Position numbers and translations under genes: made by a program. A stretch of DNA of 64,000 nt, from assembly GCA_017428105.1 (NCBI GenBank), contig JAFRRM010000016.1:36187-100186 (forward strand), read 5' to 3'. Each line of letters starts with the position of its first letter. The stretch's first letter is position 1. Under the pieces are notes generated by a model that had not been told where the DNA came from, did not search any database, and saw only the letters and a list, made by a program, of their open reading frames with translations. Origin of the DNA: Lachnospiraceae bacterium (GTDB lineage Bacteria > Bacillota > Clostridia > Lachnospirales > Lachnospiraceae). Positions 10,957 through 17,729 of the stretch are shown here, one piece after another.

Positions 10957-11734
10957 CCCGTATGCCGTGCTGGGCGTCAAATACGACGCGACCGACGACG
11001 AGATCAAGAAAGCGTACCGCACGCTGAGCCGCCGCTACCATCCGGACGCCAATCTGAACAATCCCAACGCCGCGGAGGCGGAAGAAAAGTTCAAGATGGT
11101 GCAGCAGGCTTATGAGCAGATCATGAAGGACCGCGAGCAGGGCAAGCGCGGCGGGTATTCCGCATACGGGCCGGGCGGCAGCTACGGCAGCTCCGGCTAC
11201 GGGTATCAGGATCCGCAGAGCAGCTACGGCTACGGATACCAGGATCCGCAGAGCAGTTACGGCTATGGCCCGTTCGGCTTCGGCTTCGGTCCTTTTGGCT
11301 TCGGCGGGACCGCGTATCAGCAGCGGAATCCCGCGTATGAGGGATACACGGAGGAAGAAGTCCAGCACCTGCAGTCGGCGGTCAATTACATCAACGCCGG
11401 CCATTACCAGGAAGCCTGGAACCTGCTCAGCAGCTTTGAGAACCACGGCGCCTACTGGTATTTCCTGGCCGCCGCCGCCAACAGCGGCCTGGGCAACAAC
11501 ATCAAGGCCACTGAATTCGCCCGCACGGCCGTCCAGATGGATCCGACCAACTACGAATACAACGCGCTCCTGCAGCAGCTCCAGGGCGGCGGCCGCTGGT
11601 ATGAAGGCCAGAGCTCCGGCTACGGCCGCAGCGCCGGCGGCTCCCTCTGCCGCAGCATCGGCACCTATATCCTCTGCAGCACCTTCTGCTGCGGCGGGGG
11701 CGGGGGCTGCAGCCGCATGATGTGCTGCTACTGA
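10946..11734 (+). CDS. J-domain protein with Gly/Tyr-rich linker and Cys-rich tail
   Basis: 262 residues. The J-domain spans residues 4-70 with the HPD motif at 32-34, so it can stimulate a DnaK-type Hsp70. Residues about 75-120 are a Gly/Tyr/Ser linker with two near-identical copies of [12 protein letters not shown] helical TPR-like part follows (about 130-215). The last 30 residues are Cys-rich ([22 protein letters not shown], nine Cys). It lacks the classic DnaJ zinc domain and substrate domains, so it is a specialised J-protein. AGGAGG 8-9 bp before the ATG supports the start inside the preceding gene. Confidence 0.88.
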   Translation: MMYDPYAVLGVKYDATDDEIKKAYRTLSRRYHPDANLNNPNAAEAEEKFKMVQQAYEQIMKDREQGKRGGYSAYGPGGSYGSSGYGYQDPQSSYGYGYQDPQSSYGYGPFGFGFGPFGFGGTAYQQRNPAYEGYTEEEVQHLQSAVNYINAGHYQEAWNLLSSFENHGAYWYFLAAAANSGLGNNIKATEFARTAVQMDPTNYEYNALLQQLQGGGRWYEGQSSGYGRSAGGSLCRSIGTYILCSTFCCGGGGGCSRMMCCY

Positions 11735-11753
11735 GCCTGACTCCCCCATAATC

Positions 11754-11793
11754 AAAAAACCTGACAAGGGGACGCGAACTTTGTCAGGCTTTT
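11754..11793 (+). terminator. Terminator of the DnaJ operon, built on a GGGAC-core inverted repeat
   Basis: AAAAAA, then CCTGACAA ... TTGTCAGG around a GGGGACG core, then GCTTTTT. The same interspersed repeat family occurs at 11795, 12232, 14681 and 17703, here serving as a terminator. Confidence 0.75.
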
Positions 11794-11794
11794 T

Positions 11795-11821
11795 GTGACA
11801 GAGGGACGGTTCCTTTGTCAC
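11795..11821 (+). repeat. Interspersed inverted repeat, GGGACGGTTC family
   Basis: GTGACAGAGGGACGGTTCCTTTGTCAC: short stem GTGACA/TGTCAC-type ends enclosing the core GGGACGGTTC. Adjacent to the terminator copy at 11754-11793, giving a tandem pair. Confidence 0.75.
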
Positions 11822-11834
11822 CTTCCGTGAACAC

Positions 11835-12236
11835 ATGAAAGAATTCATCCGCATCGTCAAATTTGTATGCTTTTCCGTCAGCGCCGGTCTGATCGAGATC
11901 GGCTCTTTTGCGCTGTTCAACGAACTGCTGCACTGGCCCTACTGGCTCAGCTATATGATCGCGCTGATCCTGTCCGTGCTGTGGAATTTCACACTGAATC
12001 GCAAATTCACGTTCAAATCCGCCGCCAACGTACCGGCCGCCATGCTGAAAGTCGCGGCATATTACGCGGTCTTCACGCCCCTCTCCTCCTGGCTGGAGCA
12101 CGTCTACACCATGCAGTGGGGCTGGAACGAGTATCTGGCGACGTTTGCGAACATGGCGCTGAACCTGGTCACGGAGTTCCTGTATCAGCGGTTTTTCGTA
12201 TTTGGGAAGAGTCTGGATACGCAGGAGAAAAGATGA
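11835..12236 (+). CDS. GtrA-like membrane protein
   Basis: 133 residues, four predicted membrane helices; the segments FSVSAGLIEIGSFALFNELL and WNFTLNRKFTFKSA match the GtrA family, small flippase-like proteins linked to transfer of lipid-linked sugars for surface glycosylation. No recognisable ribosome binding site directly precedes the ATG, so the start is less certain. The stop codon lies inside the inverted repeat at 12232-12260. Confidence 0.85.
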   Translation: MKEFIRIVKFVCFSVSAGLIEIGSFALFNELLHWPYWLSYMIALILSVLWNFTLNRKFTFKSAANVPAAMLKVAAYYAVFTPLSSWLEHVYTMQWGWNEYLATFANMALNLVTEFLYQRFFVFGKSLDTQEKR

Positions 12237-12260
12237 CAAAGGGACTGTTCTTTTGTCATC
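12232..12260 (+). repeat. Interspersed inverted repeat overlapping the gtrA stop codon
   Basis: GATGACAAA, core GGGACTGTTC and TTTTGTCATC. The TGA of the GtrA-like gene (12234-12236) is part of the left arm. Confidence 0.75.
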
Positions 12261-12266
12261 CGGACT

Positions 12267-12306
12267 AAAAAAGCAGGAGCTGAAGATACATCAGTTCCTG
12301 CTTTTT
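12267..12306. terminator. Bidirectional terminator between convergent genes
   Basis: AAAAAAGCAGGAGCTGA and TCAGTTCCTGCTTTTT pair (one G-T) across a 7-nt loop; A-run on one side and T-run on the other, so it can stop transcription from both sides. Confidence 0.8.
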
Positions 12307-12325
12307 CTTATATTCACTGAAGATG

Positions 12326-12724
12326 TTACGGCTTGGCCGCTTTCTCCCGGGTCCGGGCATCCGCTTCCCCGATCTGGATCTTGCCGTCATGGTACTCGAC
12401 GATCACCCGGAATTCATCGTTTCCGCCCCGGATCCGACAGATCTTCGGCGAGTTCACACCATGGAAGCTTTTATCGCCGTCCGCGATCACTTCCCCTTTC
12501 CAGAACAAGCGGATCCAGAGGCTTTGCAGAAAACTGACGTTTTTGACGGTGATCAGATAGGTGTCCTCTTCCGTCGTCTGAATAAACGGCTGCTCCAGGG
12601 ACTCGATAAAGCGAATGACAGGGATCCGGAATGCACCGACTTTCGCACCAGCCTGCGTGAAAGAATAGATCAGGATGATCCCCAGGATGACTGACAACAG
12701 TATGATGATCCTTTTTCTGCGCAT
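12326..12724 (-). CDS. Small membrane-anchored protein, unknown function
   Basis: 132 residues starting MRRKRIIILLSVILGIILIYSF, a basic N-terminus followed by one membrane helix (about residues 5-23); the rest is predicted extracellular. The ATG at 12724 is chosen because GGGAGG lies just upstream; the longer frame has none and would run into the promoter. The exported part contains EEDTYLITVKNVSF and ICRIRGGNDEFRVIVEYHDGK, a beta-rich domain I do not recognise. Own promoter at 12783-12811. Confidence 0.65.
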   Translation of the reverse strand: MRRKRIIILLSVILGIILIYSFTQAGAKVGAFRIPVIRFIESLEQPFIQTTEEDTYLITVKNVSFLQSLWIRLFWKGEVIADGDKSFHGVNSPKICRIRGGNDEFRVIVEYHDGKIQIGEADARTREKAAKP

Positions 12725-12782
12725 GTTCCGTTTCCTCCCGGGACTTCCCGCACTAATGCCGTGAACCTTGTTCCTGTAAAAC

Positions 12783-12811
12783 ATCTTACAATACGGCGGG
12801 ACTACTGTCAA
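12783..12811 (-). promoter_or_regulatory. Sigma-A promoter for the minus-strand membrane protein
   Basis: On the minus strand: consensus TTGACA (12811-12806), 17-bp spacer, TAAGAT (12788-12783). About 60 bp upstream of the ATG at 12724. Confidence 0.8.
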
Positions 12812-12834
12812 GCAATACTTTATTTTTTATGTGC

Positions 12835-12863
12835 TTGTATTTTTGTGCATATTCTGGTATACT
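12835..12863 (+). promoter_or_regulatory. Promoter of the padR gene pair
   Basis: TTGTAT, 17-bp spacer, TATACT at 12858-12863, with TG before the -10. Transcription would start near 12870, giving a very short leader. It lies back to back with the minus promoter at 12783-12811, so PadR could control both directions (inference). Confidence 0.65.
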
Positions 12864-12875
12864 GGATCTGAATCC

Positions 12876-13283
12876 ATGGAAAGCCGGTGCCGAATGTCTC
12901 CCTATAACCCGAATTACTTCCGAAAAGGTCTTCTGCCGCTGATCCTTCTCCGTCTGCTGAAGGAGAAGGACATGTACGGCTATGAACTGATCAAGACGAT
13001 CGCCGAACGGACGGACGGCATCCTTGCCGTGAAGGAAGGCGCCATGTATCCGGTCCTGTATCAGATGCTGGAAGCGGGACAGGTCACCGAATATCGCGTC
13101 CCCCACAAGAAAAGGATGACTCATATCTACTATCATCTGGAACCCGCCGGGGAAGCGCAGCTGGAGGAACTGATCCGGGAATACCGGAGCGTGACCGGCG
13201 CCATGATGAGGCTGCTGGGTCTTCCGGACAAAGGACCGGCCCTCGTCTCTCCGGATAATGCGGCGATACCGAAGGAGGACTGA
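12876..13283 (+). CDS. PadR family transcriptional regulator
   Basis: About 135 residues. Winged-helix core: FRKGLLPLILLRLLKEKDMYGYELIKTI (two helices), then VKEGAMYPVLYQMLEAGQV (recognition helix) and the wing THIYYHLEPAGEAQL. This is the short PadR-s1 type, normally a dimeric repressor released by a ligand. The start is uncertain: ATG 12876 fits the promoter but lacks a Shine-Dalgarno site; ATG 12894 (MSPYNPNYF) is the alternative. Directly followed (2 bp) by a small membrane protein, a common pairing in which PadR represses its own operon. Confidence 0.88.
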   Translation: MESRCRMSPYNPNYFRKGLLPLILLRLLKEKDMYGYELIKTIAERTDGILAVKEGAMYPVLYQMLEAGQVTEYRVPHKKRMTHIYYHLEPAGEAQLEELIREYRSVTGAMMRLLGLPDKGPALVSPDNAAIPKED

Positions 13284-13285
13284 AA

Positions 13286-13606
13286 ATGAACGGGATCCCG
13301 AAATACATTCGGAAGGTGTATTCCCTTCTGATCTGCCCCGAAAAAGAAAAGAATTATTATCTGTCCATGATCAAGAACAGCATGGATCCCAAAACGGAGC
13401 CCTGCGATTATGCGAGCGTGGTCAAAAAGCTGGGGACGCCGGAAGAGTGGGTGATGACCCGCCTGGATTTTTCAGATCCGAAATGGCAGGCGCGGGTGCT
13501 GCGGAAGGTCCGGAATCAGAAGCGCGCCCTGATGGCGATCGGGATCGGGGCGTTCTGTGCGATCGTGCTGTATGTATTGGGGCGCTTCTTTATGGGAATA
13601 TTTTAG
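13286..13606 (+). CDS. PadR-associated small membrane protein (DUF6120-like)
   Basis: 106 residues: a soluble N-terminal part starting MNGIPKYIRKVYSLLICPEKEKNYY, a segment VVKKLGTPEEWV typical of the small proteins that accompany PadR (DUF6120/DUF1700 type), and one C-terminal membrane helix (MAIGIGAFCAIVLYVLGRFFMGIF). AAGGAGGACTGAAAATG gives a good ribosome site overlapping the padR stop. The stop overlaps the convergent prmA stop by 4 bp. Confidence 0.75.
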   Translation: MNGIPKYIRKVYSLLICPEKEKNYYLSMIKNSMDPKTEPCDYASVVKKLGTPEEWVMTRLDFSDPKWQARVLRKVRNQKRALMAIGIGAFCAIVLYVLGRFFMGIF

Positions 13607-14655
13607 GCACGCCGTGCCACCACACTGACCCAGTCGTTCAAAGGAACGGTCTCGACAAATTCCCAGGCGGGATTGGCGCGGAAAGCGGCTTCGACGGCCT
13701 GCTGATGCTCTTTGTAAATGCCGGAGGTGATGAAGATCCCTCCGGTTTTTACGTACCGGTCCGCCGCGCCGGGGGCGGCCAGGGCGATGATGACCGGAGC
13801 CAGGATGTTGCAGAGGACGAGATCGAAGCGGCCGGAGACGAGGGCGGGGTCTGAAAGAATATTTCCTTCCCTAAAATAAAATCTGTCACCTGAAACGCCG
13901 TTCAGCGATAAATTTTCCTCAATCACGTGACTGCAGGCCGGGTCAAGTTCCGTGGCGGTCACGGACGACGCGCCATATTGCAGCGCCGCCAGCCCCAGGA
14001 TGCCGCTTCCGCAGCCAATGTCCAGAACCATCTCTCCGCCGCGCATCCACTTCTTTAAGCCGTCCAGGCACAGACGCGTGGATTCATGCGTCCCGCTTCC
14101 GAAAGCGGTGCCCGGATCCAGACGGATCAGTTTGACGGTGCCGGTGGAAACGGCATCCGCATGTTCCTCCGGGACGGTCTCCCAGACGGGAAGGATCAGC
14201 AGATCGTTCACCAGCAGCGGCTGGTAATACTGTTTCCACGTGTCGCGCCAGTCCTCCTCCCGGCTGACGCCGCTCTCCAGGCGGAGAGGCTTGCCGGGGA
14301 AGCGTCGGGCCCAGTTTTTCCGCAGCTGCCGCAGCAGAGCCTGCTCTTCCTCCGGGGACCAGAGGCGGTCATGTATGGTGTAGGAATCGTCCGTGGCGTC
14401 GCCGCTCTGGGGCGTGGCATCCCCATCGCCGCCGGTCACGCGCAGGTAGAAGCTGATCTTCGGCTCCGCGGCCGCGGGCAATTCGTCCGGCGCGAGCTCC
14501 GGCGAGAGATCCACGAACATCCGGCCGAGTTCCTCCTCGGTGGGGATCAGGCCGTCCTCGATCTCCACGCCCTCGATCCCGAGCGAATACAGAAGGGCCG
14601 TGACAGCATCCTCCTGAGAAGGATCAATGATGATCGAATATTTATGCCAGTCCAT
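13603..14655 (-). CDS. prmA: Ribosomal protein L11 methyltransferase
   Basis: 350 residues, SAM-dependent methyltransferase that trimethylates ribosomal protein L11. Motif I is VLDIGCGSGILGLAAL (about residues 215-230), and the PrmA-type motif NILAPVI follows at about 283. The N-terminal L11-binding domain begins DWHKYSIIIDPSQEDAV. It has an Asp/Gly/Thr-rich insertion around residues 75-92 (GGDGDATPQSGDATDD). Downstream of the whiA block; the TCCGGAAAGGAGCTTC leader gives an AAGGAG site. Confidence 0.93.
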   Translation of the reverse strand: MDWHKYSIIIDPSQEDAVTALLYSLGIEGVEIEDGLIPTEEELGRMFVDLSPELAPDELPAAAEPKISFYLRVTGGDGDATPQSGDATDDSYTIHDRLWSPEEEQALLRQLRKNWARRFPGKPLRLESGVSREEDWRDTWKQYYQPLLVNDLLILPVWETVPEEHADAVSTGTVKLIRLDPGTAFGSGTHESTRLCLDGLKKWMRGGEMVLDIGCGSGILGLAALQYGASSVTATELDPACSHVIEENLSLNGVSGDRFYFREGNILSDPALVSGRFDLVLCNILAPVIIALAAPGAADRYVKTGGIFITSGIYKEHQQAVEAAFRANPAWEFVETVPLNDWVSVVARRA

Positions 14656-14680
14656 GAAGCTCCTTTCCGGATAAATAAGT

Positions 14681-14735
14681 CCATTTGGGGACGGTTCCTA
14701 AATGGCAGTGCCAGGAAAGAACCGTCCCCAAGTGG
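14681..14735. repeat. Interspersed inverted repeat, double-arm copy
   Basis: Two inverted copies of the core face each other: TTGGGGACGGTTCCT at 14685-14699 and AGGAAAGAACCGTCCCCAA at 14713-14731, separated by AAATGGCAGTGCC. It lies between whiA and prmA and could fold as one long hairpin. Same GGGACGGTTC core as at 11795 and 17703. Confidence 0.8.
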
Positions 14736-14748
14736 CCCTGTTTTGAGG

Positions 14749-15690
14749 TCATGACAGATTCTCCGCGATCTGCACCAGTTTCCGCAGACGGTGGTTCACG
14801 CCTGATTTGCCGACCGGCGGATCCAGCAGTTCCCCGAGTTCCTTGAGAGGCAGGTCCGGATTTTCCAGACGCAGGCGGGCCATGTCCTGCAGAGGGCGGG
14901 GGAGCATCTCCAGTCCGGCCTTCTCCTGGATGGTCCTGATCGCGCGGATCTGGTTCTCCCCGGCCTGCGAGACCTTGGCGGAATTGGCCAGGTCGCAGTT
15001 GACCTGACGGTTCACCCGGCCCTGAAGGCTGCGGTAGGCGCGCGCGTTCTCCCACTGGAGCGTGCTCTGGAACGCCCCCATCAGGCTGAGGACGGAGGAG
15101 ATCGCTTCGCTGCTCTTGATGTAGACCAGGTTTTTGCCTTTGCGGAGAGTTGCCCGGGCCGGCAAGTCCCAGTCTTTCAGCAGCGCGGCCAGTTCCTGCG
15201 CGCGGGCTTCGCTCGTGGTCACCACTTCCCAGTGGTAGGCCCCCTCCGGGTCGCTAACGTAGCCGCCCGCCAGAAAGGCCCCGCGCAGAAAAGCGCGGCG
15301 GCAGGCCTCGTTTTTCAGCATGCCTTCCGGCGCCGGCAGGCCCTCTTCGCGCAGGACGCCGCGGCGGTTCATGAAGCCGAGTTCCTGCAGCAGGCGGACC
15401 GCAGCGCGGTGATCTTCCAGGGTGACCGTATAGACCGGGGAGCCGCCGTGCACCGTGAAAACGCTGCTCATCAGATCGCAGCCGCTGAGCGCACGCATCA
15501 AAAAATCCCCCCGCCGCACGGCGGGAAGATTTTCGCTCTGGATCATCAGGCCCAGGGAACCGTCCTCCTTCACGTCCAGATCCCCGATCCCGGCCGCTAA
15601 AGCGTGGAGTTCCGCCAGCCGCTGGCTCCGCGGCTTCAGCAGGACGCGGCTTAAGATCTCCTTGGTCTCTCCGGAAAACGAACCGGCCAT
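14749..15690 (-). CDS. whiA: DNA-binding regulator WhiA
   Basis: 313 residues. N-terminal LAGLIDADG-like domain, with FLRGAFLAGGYVSDPEGAYH as its signature, and a C-terminal helix-turn-helix with LPLKELGELLDPPVGKSGVNHRLRKL. WhiA influences cell division and chromosome segregation in Firmicutes and sporulation in actinobacteria. I chose ATG 15690, which overlaps the murB stop by 1 bp; the longer frame would extend into murB. The usual neighbour rapZ is absent between murB and whiA. Confidence 0.93.
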   Translation of the reverse strand: MAGSFSGETKEILSRVLLKPRSQRLAELHALAAGIGDLDVKEDGSLGLMIQSENLPAVRRGDFLMRALSGCDLMSSVFTVHGGSPVYTVTLEDHRAAVRLLQELGFMNRRGVLREEGLPAPEGMLKNEACRRAFLRGAFLAGGYVSDPEGAYHWEVVTTSEARAQELAALLKDWDLPARATLRKGKNLVYIKSSEAISSVLSLMGAFQSTLQWENARAYRSLQGRVNRQVNCDLANSAKVSQAGENQIRAIRTIQEKAGLEMLPRPLQDMARLRLENPDLPLKELGELLDPPVGKSGVNHRLRKLVQIAENLS

Positions 15691-16607
15691 CAGAAATCCC
15701 CCCAGAGCCGGACTTCGCGTTCCAAACGGACGCCGCTGTTCTCCCATACACGACGCGATACCTCTTCGCAGAGCGCATACACGTCGCGTGCCGTCGCATT
15801 GCCCGTATTGATCACGAATCCGGCGTGTTTTTCCGACACCTGCGCGCCGCCGACCGTAAAGCCCTTGAGCCCGGCTTCCTCGATCAGCTGCCCCGCGAAA
15901 TGTCCTTCCGGCCGCTTGAACGTGCTGCCCGCGCTGGGATATTCCAGCGGCTGCTTCTCACGCCGCTTTTCCCCGAGTTCGCGCATCTTCTCTTCGATGG
16001 CCTCCCGCTCCCCGGGTGCCAGCCGCAGCACCGCCGACAGGATGATGTCGTCGCTGCCTTCCATCCGGCTGTGCCGGTAGCCGAAATCCATCTCCCCGCA
16101 GGAAAGTTCCCTGATTTTCCCGTCCGCGTCCATCAGCCGGACGCTTTCGACGATGTCCTTCATCTCCCCGCCGTACGCGCCCGCGTTCATGGTCAGCGCG
16201 CCGCCCAGCGTGCCGGGAATGCCGTGGGCGAATTCCAGACCGGTAAGCGACCGTTCGGCCGCCGCTTTGGCCAGGTTCCGCAGCAGGCTCCCGGCCAGGG
16301 AAAACAGACGGCCGCCGTCAAAGCGCCAGCCGCACAGGGTCGTCATGTCGAAGACGACGCCGCGCAGGCCGGCGTCGCTCACCAGCAGGTTGGTCCCCTT
16401 GCCCAGGATATGGCGCGGCAATTCATAGGCCCGGCACAGCTCAAGGCCGATGGCCAGCGCTTCCTCGCTGTACGGGCGCACGAAGACCTGCGCGTTCCCG
16501 CCGATATGAAAACTGGTGTGCTCCCGCATGGGCTCGCTCAGAACGATCTCCACCTCGTCGGTCGCCACCGTATAATCTTCTGCGAAACACAGGATGTCTC
16601 CCGCCAT
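15690..16607 (-). CDS. murB: UDP-N-acetylmuramate dehydrogenase
   Basis: 305-residue FAD enzyme that reduces UDP-GlcNAc-enolpyruvate to UDP-MurNAc in peptidoglycan synthesis. FAD-binding features: ILGKGTNLLVSDAGLRGVV (about 68) and HGIPGTLGGALTMNAGAYGGEM (about 128). The catalytic serine segment is YPSAGSTFKRP (about 226), and a Glu near the C-terminus completes the site. Type II MurB length. Placed 9 bp after hprK in the hprK-murB-whiA operon. Confidence 0.95.
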   Translation of the reverse strand: MAGDILCFAEDYTVATDEVEIVLSEPMREHTSFHIGGNAQVFVRPYSEEALAIGLELCRAYELPRHILGKGTNLLVSDAGLRGVVFDMTTLCGWRFDGGRLFSLAGSLLRNLAKAAAERSLTGLEFAHGIPGTLGGALTMNAGAYGGEMKDIVESVRLMDADGKIRELSCGEMDFGYRHSRMEGSDDIILSAVLRLAPGEREAIEEKMRELGEKRREKQPLEYPSAGSTFKRPEGHFAGQLIEEAGLKGFTVGGAQVSEKHAGFVINTGNATARDVYALCEEVSRRVWENSGVRLEREVRLWGDF

Positions 16608-16616
16608 TTCTCCCTC

Positions 16617-17552
16617 CTACTTCTGAGCTCTGTCGCGCGCCATTTTCTCCATGATCCGCCGCTCCAGCTCCTTGCCGGCGTCGTAGCCCATCCGCTTCTG
16701 GCGGAAATTTACCGCTGCGGTCTCCACGATGACGGCCGTGTTGCGGCCGGGGCTTAAGGGGATCGTGTAGCAGGTCAGCCGGTTGCCCAGGTATTCCACG
16801 TATTCTTCCTTCATGTTCAGGCGGGTGAAGGTCTTGCCCTGGTCCCAGGCTTCCAGGCGGATCGCCATGCTGATCTGTTTTTCGTCCTCCACGCATTCCA
16901 CGCCGTAGAGGGCTTTGACGTCGATGGCGCCGATGCCGCGGAGCTCCATGAGGTAGCGCGTCACGTCCGGGGCGCGGCCGACCAGTTCCTGTTCGCTGTA
17001 GCGCCGGATCTCGACCACGTCGTCCGCCACCAGGCGGTGTCCGCGTTTGACCAGCGCCAGCGCAGCCTCGCTCTTGCCGATGCCGGAGTTGCCCAGGATC
17101 AGCACGCCCTCGCCGAACACGTCCACCAGGACGCCGTGGATGGCCACCATGGGTGCCAGCGAGATCTCCAGCTGCCGCAGCAGGCGCGCCTCGAACACGG
17201 AAGTCGGCAGCGTAGTGCTGAGCAGCGGGATGCGGCGCCGGAGCGCCATGCTCATCACGTCTTCGCGCGGCCGGTAGTCACGCGTGAAGATCAGGCAGGG
17301 GATCTGCTGGTCCAGCAGGCGTTCAAAGGCAATGATCCGCTCTTTTTCCGGCAGCGAGCCCACGTATTCGAACTCCACCATGCCCACGATCTGGATGCGT
17401 GTGGGATCGAAATGCTTCATGAACCCCGTCAGCTGCAGCGCCGGCCGGTTCAGCTCCGGGTTATGGATCTCGACGTCCTTCAGCGGGATCTCCGGAGTCA
17501 GATTGAGCAGGTTCAGTTTCTCGGATAATTCCTGTAAAGTAATTCCACTCAT
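16617..17552 (-). CDS. hprK: HPr kinase/phosphorylase
   Basis: 311 residues, phosphorylates Ser46 of HPr to trigger CcpA-dependent carbon catabolite repression. Walker A is GNSGIGKSEAAL (about residue 152), followed by RGHRLVADDVVEI. The C-terminal signature region (LEAWDQGKTFTRL) is intact. First gene of the minus-strand hprK-murB-whiA operon; promoter at 17587-17615. Its presence implies the sugar importer in this window can be under catabolite control, although I saw no convincing cre site upstream of it. Confidence 0.95.
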   Translation of the reverse strand: MSGITLQELSEKLNLLNLTPEIPLKDVEIHNPELNRPALQLTGFMKHFDPTRIQIVGMVEFEYVGSLPEKERIIAFERLLDQQIPCLIFTRDYRPREDVMSMALRRRIPLLSTTLPTSVFEARLLRQLEISLAPMVAIHGVLVDVFGEGVLILGNSGIGKSEAALALVKRGHRLVADDVVEIRRYSEQELVGRAPDVTRYLMELRGIGAIDVKALYGVECVEDEKQISMAIRLEAWDQGKTFTRLNMKEEYVEYLGNRLTCYTIPLSPGRNTAVIVETAAVNFRQKRMGYDAGKELERRIMEKMARDRAQK

Positions 17553-17586
17553 GGCGTCACCGTCTCATTTGCAAATTTATAGTTGT

Positions 17587-17615
17587 ATTGTAGCGATTTT
17601 CCGTGTCCCATGCAA
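17587..17615 (-). promoter_or_regulatory. Promoter of hprK-murB-whiA
   Basis: On the minus strand: TTGCAT (17615-17610), 17-bp spacer, TACAAT (17592-17587), roughly 35 bp before the hprK start. Confidence 0.65.
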
Positions 17616-17702
17616 GCAGTCTTTTGCCGAAGCGCGGGCCCGGGCCGGCCTCTTTCAGTCTCCCGGATGCCCCCTCCTTCCGTTTCATCCGCAGCCGGCC
17701 AT

Positions 17703-17729
17703 CTGACAAAGGAACCGTCCCCCTGTCAG
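17703..17729. repeat. Interspersed inverted repeat overlapping the uvrC stop codon
   Basis: CTGACAAAGGAACCGTCCCCCTGTCAG: CTGACA/TGTCAG arms around the reverse-complement core GAACCGTCCC. The uvrC TGA (17728-17726) lies in one arm, as the gtrA stop does in the copy at 12232. Confidence 0.8.

Noticed and set aside
12323..12694. Plus-strand 123-codon frame opposite the small membrane protein
   Set aside because: Antisense shadow without a ribosome site, and it reads through the region where the minus-strand gene has a signal-anchor and promoter.
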